A DNA stretch of 6,382 nucleotides from Rhodococcus sp. IITR03 (GTDB taxonomy: Bacteria > Actinomycetota > Actinomycetes > Mycobacteriales > Mycobacteriaceae). The DNA is taken from assembly GCA_001017865.1 (NCBI GenBank), contig LATQ01000146.1, positions 1 through 6,382 of the forward strand, in the 5' to 3' direction. This document shows, one piece after another, positions 1-5,882 of the stretch. Under the pieces are notes generated by a model. It was not told where the DNA came from, made no database searches, and was given only the letters and a program-made list of their open reading frames with translations. The position numbers and the translations under genes are program-made. Numbering within the stretch: position 1 is the stretch's first letter; the number at the start of each line of letters is the position of its first letter.

Positions 1-332
1 CGGTGGCCAGGTCGAGTTCGACGTCGGTGGCACCGCCGCGGTGGACACGGCCTCGACCGCCGCTCGCGACAGCGGGGCGCGACCGAGATTGGTGTGCACC
101 ACCACGCCGGTCGCGTTGACGACGCGGCGCAGGTTGGTCGCCTGTTGCGGCAGCGACGCGACCGCGACGTCGGCGACGGCATCGGGCGCGACCTCGCCGT
201 CGCGGCACCGTTGCTGGGCCGCGACGACGGTCTGCTTGACCAGTCGGGCGCGAGCCGGTCGACGGCCTCTCGCAGGCGCGGATCGGCCAGCACCTGGTCG
301 GTGCGGGGAACGTCCCGTCTCGGATCCGGCAC
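1..332 (-). CDS. selA: SelA, L-seryl-tRNA(Sec) selenium transferase, N-terminal part (cut by window edge, two frameshifts)
   Basis: SelA is a PLP-dependent cytoplasmic enzyme that converts Ser-tRNA(Sec) to Sec-tRNA(Sec) using selenophosphate. On the minus strand a GTG start at 332-330, preceded by GGGGAG at 341-336, opens VPDPRRDVPRTDQVLADPRL. After a frame change comes the diagnostic SelA segment NATGVVVHTNLGRAPLSRAA (about 117-57), then, after another change, GATDVELDLAT at the left edge. Two single-base losses explain the breaks: one near 249-252 (restoring LGARLVKQ) and one at 33-34 (CC where CCC is expected). Only about 110 of roughly 430 residues are present, so the PLP-lysine domain lies outside. 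The start lies 32 bp after the tRNA-Sec 3' end on the same strand with no terminator between them, so the two are probably co-transcribed. Family assignment is firm; the exact start is less sure because the ribosome-binding-site spacing is short. Confidence 0.9.
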   Translation of the reverse strand, partial: MPDPRRDVPRTDQVLADPRLREAVDRLAPDWSSRPSSRPSNGAATARSRPMPSPTSRSRRCRNRRPTCAASSTRPAWWCTPISVAPRCRERRSRPCPPRRCHRRRTRPGH

Positions 333-364
333 GCGCTCCCCATCCCACGGTCGACGAAAACATT

Positions 365-458
365 TGGCGGAGGCGGACGGGAATCGAACCCGCCCAGCCA
401 GATACTGGGCCACAACGGTTTTGAAGACCGCGACCGTCACCAGACGAGAACCACCTCC
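365..458 (-). tRNA. selC: tRNA-Sec, anticodon UCA
   Basis: This is the selenocysteine tRNA that reads UGA. It can be folded by hand on the minus strand. The acceptor stem has 8 bp (GGAGGTGG with CCGCCTCC, one G-U pair), one longer than ordinary tRNAs. The D arm is extended to about 5 bp around a TGGT tetraloop. The anticodon loop is CTTCAAA with TCA at 424-422. The variable arm is long (CCAG/CTGG core), and the T loop is TTCGATT on a 5-bp stem. The discriminator base is G (368) and the CCA end is encoded (367-365). Length is 94 nt with CCA, close to the 95 nt of E. coli selC. The 8-bp acceptor, long variable arm and UCA anticodon together exclude tRNA-Ser or a suppressor tRNA. It lies between selA (same strand, downstream) and selD (divergent). 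Confidence 0.96.
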
Positions 459-470
459 GCGCTCACCCTA
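459..470 (-). promoter_or_regulatory. Putative selC-selA promoter (-10 element)
   Basis: On the minus strand a TAGGGT hexamer (470-465) fits the actinobacterial -10 pattern TAnnnT. It ends 6 nt before position 458, the first base of the mature tRNA-Sec. No good -35 is visible (a weak GTAAC-like stretch lies near 493-488). The position suggests that transcription starts at or very near the mature tRNA 5' end and continues into selA. This is inferred from spacing only. Confidence 0.45.
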
Positions 471-503
471 ACCGAAGTCGGGCCCTCGGTTACGACTCGC
501 CCG

Positions 504-517
504 TATGTTTGGGTTCA
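504..517 (+). promoter_or_regulatory. Putative selD promoter giving a leaderless mRNA
   Basis: TATGTT at 504-509 matches the TAnnnT -10 pattern and is followed by 7 nt, which would place the transcription start on the A of the ATG at 517. No Shine-Dalgarno sequence precedes either candidate ATG (505 or 517), which fits a leaderless transcript, a common mode in actinobacteria. No clear -35 is seen. It lies about 35 bp from the divergent selC -10, so RNA polymerase footprints at the two would overlap. Confidence 0.45.
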
Positions 518-1537
518 TGACCGCACACGTCGACCTTCCCGAGGGCGCCATCCGACTCACCCAGTACGCCGCCGGCGGCGGTTGCGCATGCAAGGTTCCG
601 CCGGGTGAACTCGAACGGGTGCTCGGCGGTCTGCAGGGTGGACGGGCCGCCGGCGAACTGTTGGTGGGCGTGGAGAACGGCGACGACGGTGCCGCGGTCC
701 GGATCGAACCGACGCCCGACGGGAGTGGCCGGGCCGTCATCGTGACGGCCGACTTCTTCACCCGGTCGTCGACGACGCCTACGACTGGGGACGGATCGCC
801 GCCACCAACGCCATGTCCGACGTCTACGCGATGGGTGGCACGCCGATCATCGCGGTCAACCTCCTGGGCTGGCCGCGCGAACTCATCCCGTTCGAACTCG
901 CCGCCGAGGTGATGCGCGGTGGCGCCGACGCGTGCGCCGAGGCGGGTGCTCATCTCGCCGGCGGGCACAGCATCGACGACCGGGAGCCGAAGTACGGGCT
1001 GGCCGTGACCGGTCTGGGCGATCGGATCGCCTGCTGCGCAACGACGCTGCCACGCCCGGCCTGCCCCTGACTCTCACCAAGCCGCTCGGTCTCGGCATCC
1101 TGAACAACCGGCACAAGGCCACCGGCGAGCGTTTCGAGGAAGCGGTCGCGGTGATGACGACTCTCAACCGCGAGGCGGCGCAACTCGCGCACGAGGCCGG
1201 TGTCCGAGCCGCCACCGACGTCACCGGTTTCGGTCTGCTCGGGCACCTGATGAAGATGATGCGGGCCAGCGGTACGACCGCCGTGATCGACTCCGCGGCC
1301 GTGCCGTACGTCGCCGGGGCGCGGGAGTCGCTCGCGGAGGGATTCGTCCCCGGCGGGAGCCGGCGCAATCTCGACTGGGTACGCGACGCGGTCGACTCCG
1401 AGGTGGACGACGACGAACTGCTCCTGCTCGCCGACGCCCAGACGTCCGGCGGTCTGCTGGTCGTCGGTGAGCTGCCCGGCCATCCGGTCATCGGCGAGGT
1501 GGTCCCCGCGGACGAACACGCGATCCGGGTGCGCTGA
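517..1537 (+). CDS. selD: SelD, selenide water dikinase (selenophosphate synthetase), two frameshifts
   Basis: SelD makes selenophosphate from selenide and ATP in the cytoplasm, the selenium donor for SelA. The protein opens [18 protein letters not shown] and carries the catalytic loop GGGCACK; Cys23 and Lys26 correspond to E. coli Cys17 and Lys20, so this is a Cys rather than a Sec form. Further SelD blocks follow: [11 protein letters not shown] (about 810-840), LAGGHSID (955-978), [11 protein letters not shown] (1217-1249) and DAQTSGGLL near the end. The frame drops by one base at 761-763 (CCC for CCCC, restoring [16 protein letters not shown]) and at 1023-1024 (one C missing, restoring GLGDPDRLLR). 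The repaired protein is 340 aa, against 347 in E. coli. An ATG at 505 is an alternative start; 517 fits the -10 spacing better. It is divergent from selC-selA. Confidence 0.94.
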
Positions 1538-1548
1538 CCCCGTTCATC

Positions 1549-1563
1549 GTCGGACATGCCGAC
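1549..1563. repeat. Small inverted repeat after selD
   Basis: GTCGG, a 5-nt spacer ACATG, then CCGAC: a 5-bp perfect stem starting 12 nt after the selD stop. No T tract follows, so it is at best a weak terminator or a protein-binding dyad. Confidence 0.3.
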
Positions 1564-1571
1564 ACACCTGC

Positions 1572-1595
1572 ACCGGATTAACCGGCACGAACCGG
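1572..1595. promoter_or_regulatory. Three phased ACCGG repeats upstream of the formate dehydrogenase operon
   Basis: ACCGG occurs at 1572-1576, 1581-1585 and 1591-1595, steps of 9 and 10 bp, about one helical turn. The first two also form a CCGG-ATTAA-CCGG inverted repeat (1573-1585). The cluster lies just upstream of the likely -10 and could be a regulator-binding site. CCGG-rich words are frequent in GC-rich DNA, so this stays tentative. Confidence 0.35.
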
Positions 1596-1605
1596 GGGTA
1601 GACGG

Positions 1606-1635
1606 TAGCTTCGGAACGAGAGCGCAGGAAAGGAG
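1606..1635 (+). promoter_or_regulatory. Putative fdnG promoter -10 and ribosome binding site
   Basis: TAGCTT at 1606-1611 fits the TAnnnT -10 pattern and would start transcription near 1618, giving a leader of about 23 nt. AGGAG at 1631-1635 is a good Shine-Dalgarno sequence 5 nt before the ATG at 1641 and fixes that start. No convincing -35 is seen; the ACCGG repeats occupy that region. Confidence 0.45.
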
Positions 1636-1640
1636 CACCG

Positions 1641-4600
1641 ATGGCGGAGAAGGACACGTCCCTCCCCTGGCCCGTCCTGCGCCAGTTCCTCGGCAAGGAT
1701 CTGCTCGGGCGCGGCAAGGCCGCACGGTCCCGTCGTACCGAGGAGATCGAACCGCGCACCTCCACCGCCGATCGTGTCGCCCGCAGCGTGTGCCCCTACT
1801 GCGCTGTCGGATGCGGACAGAAGATCTTCGTCAAGGACGAACAGGTCGTCCAGATCGAAGGCGATCCCGACAGCCCGGTGAACCGCGGGCGACTGTGCCC
1901 CAAGGGTTCGGCGAGCAAGAACCTCGTCACCAGCGAGCTGCGCGAAACCCGGGTCCGCTACCGCCGGCCCTACGGCACCGAATGGGAAGACCTCGATCTC
2001 GACACGGCCATGGAGATGGTCGTCGACCGCGTGCTGAAGACCCGCCGCGAGACCTGGCAGGAGTTCGACGACAAGGGCCACCGTGTCCGGCGCACGATGG
2101 GTATCGCCAGCCTCGGCGGTGCCACGCTGGACAACGAAGAGAATTACCTCATCAAGAAGCTGTTCACAGCGATGGGGGCGGTCCAGATCGAGAATCAGGC
2201 CCGCATATGACACTCCGCCACCGTCCCCGGTCTGGGGACCAGCTTCGGACGCGGCGGCGCCACCGGCTATACGGCCGACCTTGCAAACGCTGACTGCATC
2301 ATCATCCAGGGTTCCAACATGGCCGAGGCCACCCGGTGGGCTTCCAGTGGGTCGTGGAGGCCCAGAAGCGTGGTGCCCGCGTCATCCACATCGATCCGCG
2401 CTTCACCCGTACCAGCGCAGTGGCGGACAAGCACGTCCCGATCCGGGTAGCAGCGACATCGCCTTCCTCGGAGGCATCGTCAACTACGTCCTGAGCAACG
2501 AGCTGGACTTCCGCGAGTACGTGGTCAACTACACGAACGCCGCGGTGCTCGTCAGCGACAAGTTCGAGGACACCGACGATCTCGACGGGCTCTTCTCGGG
2601 CTTCGACCCCGAGAAGCGGACCTACGATCCGACGAGCTGGCAGTACGACGTGGAGGACGAATCCGGCGACCTGCACAAGTCGCAGGCCAACGGCTCCGAC
2701 GAGCACGCCGAGCATCGGGAGACCGCCGCGGGTTTGCAGAACGAGTCCCACGGCATGCAGACGTCGAGTCATCCGAGGCGCGACGAGACGCTGCAGCACC
2801 CGCGGTGCGTCTACCAGGTGCTCAAGCGGCACTTCGCCCGCTACACCCCCGAGGTGGTCGAGCAGGTGTGCGGCGTCTCGCAGGAGGACTTCCTCGACGT
2901 CTGCCGCGCGTGGACCGAGAACTCCGGCCGGGAGCGGACGACGGCGCTCGTCTACAGCGTGGGCTGGACCCAGCACAGTGTCGGTGTGCAGTACATCCGC
3001 ACCGGCGCGATCCTGCAGCTGCTGCTCGGCAACATGGGCCGCCCCGGCGGAGGCATCATGGCGCTGCGGGGTCACGCCAGCATCCAGGGCTCGACCGACA
3101 TCCCGACGCTGTTCAACCTGTTGCCCGGCTACCTGCCGATGCCCGACGCGAACAAGCACCACTCGTTCACGGACTGGGTCGACAGCGTGCGCAACCCGGG
3201 CAGCAAGGGTTTCTGGTCGAAGGCCGACGCCTACGCGGTGAACCTGCTCAAGGCCTACTGGGCGACGCGGCGACCGCCGACAACGACTACTGCTTCGACT
3301 ACATGCCGAAGATCACCGGCGACCACGGCACCTATCGTTCGGTGCTCGACATGATCGACGGAAAGGTCAAGGGCTACTTCCTCCTCGGGCAGAACCCGGC
3401 CGTCGGCTCCGCGCACGGGCGCGCCCAGCGGCTCGGGATGGCTAACCTCGACTGGCTCGTGGTGCGCGACCTGTTCGAGATCGAGAGCGCCAACTTCTGG
3501 AAGGACTCCCCGGAAATCGAGACCGGTGAGATCGTGACCGAGGAGTGCCCCACCGAGGTGTTCCTCTTCCCGGCGGCCTCCTACGCCGAGAAGGAAGGCA
3601 CCTTCACGCAGACCCAGCGGATGCTGCAATGGCGGGAGAAGGCCGTCGAACCACCGGAGGACTGCCGCTCGGAACTGTGGTTCTTCTACCACCTCGGCCG
3701 CATGATGCGGGAGCGTCTGGCCGAGTCGACCGACGAGCGCGACCGGCCGCTGCTCGACCTGGCGTGGGACTACCCCGTGCACGGCGAGTACGACGAGCCA
3801 GTGCCGACGCGGTGCTCATGGAGATCAACGGTTACGACGTCGCGACCCGCCGGCCGCTGTCGTCGTTCACCGAGATGAAGAACGACGGCTCCACCCTCGG
3901 TGGCTGCTGGATCTACACCGGGGTCTACGCCGACGGCGTCAACCAGGCCAACCGGCGCAAGTCCCGGCACGAGCAGTCGTTCGTGGCTCCCGAGTGGGGC
4001 TGGGCGTGGCCGATGAACCGCCGCATTCTCTACAACCGGGCCTCCGCCGACCCCGAGGCCGGCCGTGGAGCGAACGCAAGGCCTACGTGTGGTGGGACGA
4101 CGACGCGCAGCAGTGGACGGGTGCGGATGTTCCGGACTTCGAGAAGACGAAGCCGCCGAACTACCGCTCCCCCGAAGGCGCCGACGGTGTCGAGGCGCTC
4201 GAAGGGATCGACCCGTTCATCATGCAGGGCGACGGCAAAGGCGCCCTCTACGTGCCGCAGGGGCTCGTCGACGGTCCGATGCCGACGCACTACGAACCGG
4301 TGGAGTCGCCGTTCCGCAACCCGCTCTACGCGCAGCAGGCCAACCCGACGCGCAAGGAGTACCGGCGTGACGACAACCCGATGAACCCGGCGCCGCCGGA
4401 GGACCACGTCGACGTGTTCCCCTTCGTGTTCACGACGAGCCGTCTCACCGAGCACCACACCGCAGGCGGGATGAGCCGCTATCTCGAACATCTCGCCGAA
4501 CTGCAACCGGAGATGTTCGTGGAGGTCTCCCCTGCCCTGGCGGCCGAACGCGGACTCGAGCACATGCTGGTGCCACGTCGTCACCGCCCGCTCCGCGATC

Positions 4601-4978
4601 GAGGGCCGGGTCCTGGTGACCGAGCGGTTGCGGCCGCTGAAGGTGGAGGGACGGACCGTCCACCAGGTATGGATGCCCTATCACTGGGGCAGCGGCGGCA
4701 TGGTGACCGGCGACTCGACCAACGATCTGTTCGGCATCACGTTGGACCCCAACGTGCTCATCCAGGAGACCAAGGTCGGTACGTGCGACGTCCGGGCAGG
4801 ACGCCGACCGTCCGGAACGGCACTGCGGGAGTACGTCGAGGGATATGCGCGGCGGGCGGGGGTAACCGACCACGTGTACCCACCCATCGTGACCGTCCCG
4901 GACGGCGATACGGTCTCGGACGACCCCCGTGCCCCGGAGGCCCCGGACGACCCACGTGCCCCGGAGGAGGACGAGTGA
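1641..4978 (+). CDS. fdnG: Formate dehydrogenase catalytic (alpha) subunit, selenocysteine-containing, FdnG type; six apparent frameshifts
   Basis: This subunit oxidises formate to CO2 at a Mo (or W) bis-MGD centre and passes electrons to Fe-S clusters. The N-terminal [4Fe-4S] motif uses Cys51, 54, 58 and 86 (CPYCAVGC, then GRLCPKG). The UGA at 2208-2210 encodes Sec190 in NQARI-U-HSATVPG, followed by the conserved His. Later blocks include VDSKFEDTDD-like FdnG core, GWTQHSVGVQYIRT, LLLGNMGRPGGG, RGHASIQGSTD and RLTEHHTAGGMSR. Reading frame changes near 2329, 2450, 3261, 3799, 4058 and 4566; the first five each lose one G or C, the last loses two. Repair gives 1115 codons (1114 aa), against 1015 aa in E. 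coli FdnG. The N terminus has no twin-arginine signal, and a hydrophilic insertion covers about residues 337-380. The stop overlaps the next start by 4 bp. A standard gene caller would end this gene at the UGA. Confidence 0.93.
2208..2210 (+). other. In-frame UGA recoded as selenocysteine (Sec190)
   Basis: The UGA is exactly in the fdnG frame (codon 190 from the ATG at 1641). Family homology continues without a break on both sides: NQARI before it, HSATVPGLGTSFGRGG after it. E. coli FdnG has Sec in the same context (recalled: NQAR-V-U-H). The presence of selA, selC and selD in the same window supports recoding rather than a stop. Confidence 0.96.
2211..2247 (+). promoter_or_regulatory. Bacterial SECIS hairpin for SelB-dependent UGA decoding
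   Basis: A 6-bp stem GTCCCC (2223-2228) with GGGGAC (2234-2239) closes a GGTCT loop (2229-2233). The GGUCU loop is the SelB-contacting sequence of the E. coli fdhF SECIS. Eighteen bases separate the UGA from the loop, the same number as I recall for fdhF, and GGU-CUG falls in the same codon phase. The hairpin lies inside the coding sequence and encodes V-P-G-L-G-T. The bulged U of the E. coli element is not obvious: U2224 can pair with A2238. Confidence 0.88.
4919..4966 (+). repeat. Two-copy 27-bp tandem repeat at the 3' end of fdnG
   Basis: A 21-bp unit at 4919-4939 recurs at 4946-4966 with one mismatch (C to A), period 27 bp. It is in frame and encodes DDPRAPE-AP-DDPRAPE, giving the protein an acidic, proline-rich tail. 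The second copy runs into GGAGGAGG (4963-4970), the ribosome binding site of the next gene. Confidence 0.8.
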
Positions 4979-5790
4979 CCGGCCCCAACAGCTTCTTCGG
5001 ACCGATCGACCCGGCACCCGATGCCGGGTACGAGGATCCGCCGGCTCGCAAGGGCTTCTTCACCGACACCAGTGTGTGCATCGGGTGCAAGGCCTGCGAG
5101 GTGGCCTGCAAGGAGTGGAACGACGTCCCCGAGAACGCATTCGCGATGCTCGGTACCTCGTACGACAACAGTCATTCGCTCAACGCCAACCAGTGGCGGC
5201 ACGTCGCCTTCATCGAGCGCCCTGCGGAGTCGAAACCCCCGGTCTCGCTGGGGATGCCGACCGTCGGGGCGACCCCGACGGAACTTCCGGAGGAGGAGAA
5301 GCCGGACTTCCGCTGGTTGATGTCCTCGGACGTGTGCAAGCACTGCACCCACGCGGCGTGCCTCGACGTGTGCCCGACCGGGTCGCTGTTCCGCAGCGAG
5401 TTCGGCACGGTGGTCGTGCAGGACGACATCTGCAACGGCTGCGGATACTGCGTGGCCGCCTGCCCGTACGGCGTCATCGACCGCCGCAAGGGTCCGGAGG
5501 GCGACCCGAAGGTCGGTATCGCCCAGAAGTGCACGCTGTGCTACGACCGGCTCACCGACGGCCAGACCCCGTCCTGCGCGCAGGCGTGCCCCACGGAGTC
5601 GATCCAGTACGGCGACGTCGAGGAACTGCGCGCTCGCGCCGAGGAACGGCTGGCTGCCCTGCACGAGCGCGGCGTGAGCGAGGCACGGCTCTACGGCAAC
5701 GATCCCGAGGACGGGGTCGGCGGGACCGGCGCCTTCTTCCTGCTCCTCGACGAACCGGAGGTCTACGGCCTGCCGCCGGATCCGTGGTGA
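4975..5790 (+). CDS. fdnH: Formate dehydrogenase iron-sulfur (beta) subunit, FdnH type
   Basis: This electron-transfer subunit links the catalytic subunit to the membrane partner. The protein has 271 aa and sixteen Cys in four ferredoxin-type motifs: Cys35/38/41/45 (CIGCKACEVAC), Cys121/124/129/133 (CKHCTHAACLDVC), Cys153/156/159/163 (CNGCGYCVAAC) and Cys186/189/201/205 (CTLC, then CAQAC), enough for four [4Fe-4S] clusters. The order matches the FdnH/HybA/DmsB superfamily. The GTG start overlaps the fdnG stop (GTGA) and has GGAGGAGG at 4963-4970, pointing to translational coupling. It is the only protein gene here with an unbroken frame. E. coli FdnH is about 294 aa with a C-terminal membrane helix; this one ends VYGLPPDPW with no hydrophobic stretch, so anchoring must come from the NrfD partner. 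Confidence 0.93.
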   Translation: MTGPNSFFGPIDPAPDAGYEDPPARKGFFTDTSVCIGCKACEVACKEWNDVPENAFAMLGTSYDNSHSLNANQWRHVAFIERPAESKPPVSLGMPTVGATPTELPEEEKPDFRWLMSSDVCKHCTHAACLDVCPTGSLFRSEFGTVVVQDDICNGCGYCVAACPYGVIDRRKGPEGDPKVGIAQKCTLCYDRLTDGQTPSCAQACPTESIQYGDVEELRARAEERLAALHERGVSEARLYGNDPEDGVGGTGAFFLLLDEPEVYGLPPDPW

Positions 5791-5882
5791 CGACCAAGGA
5801 TCTGCCGGAGATGTGGACCCGCGCCGCCGTAGCGCGTCGCGATGCTGGCGGGCGCCGCCGCGTCCTTCCTGAGGAGGCGCTG
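5791..5882 (+). other. Spacer between beta and membrane subunit, open in the nrfD frame
   Basis: These 92 bp carry no stop in the frame of the ATG at 5883. A GTG at 5787, overlapping the fdnH stop, could therefore extend NrfD by 32 residues (VTTKDLPEMWTRAAVARRDA and on). GAGGAGG at 5871-5877 favours the ATG at 5883 as the start. A 13-codon frame from ATG 5842 ends TGATG against that start, but nothing supports it as a gene. Confidence 0.4.

Noticed and set aside
41..471. Plus-strand frames of 125-127 codons over selA and the tRNA
   Set aside because: They run antisense through the selA protein and the tRNA-Sec, have low-complexity composition and show no ribosome binding site.
1549..1563. 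Rho-independent terminator for selD
   Set aside because: The stem is only 5 bp and no T tract follows.
883..1725. Long open frames on the minus strand across selD (280 and 189 codons) and across fdnG (286 codons and others)
   Set aside because: They lie opposite conserved coding sequence, have Arg/Pro/Gly/Ala-rich shadow composition and match no family I recognise. GC-rich codon bias commonly produces such frames.
1641..2210. A short 189-residue molybdopterin protein ending at TGA 2210
   Set aside because: Family homology continues straight through the UGA, which sits at the known Sec position with a SECIS hairpin behind it.
2329..4566. Programmed ribosomal frameshifting to join the fdnG pieces
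   Set aside because: It would need six separate events in one gene, with no slippery heptamers or matching stimulatory structures seen, and similar breaks occur in selA, selD and nrfD.
1641..4978. fdnG as a decayed pseudogene
   Set aside because: All breaks are small losses in G/C runs, there are no premature stops other than those frames produce, and active-site and Fe-S residues are intact. The same pattern affects unrelated neighbouring genes.
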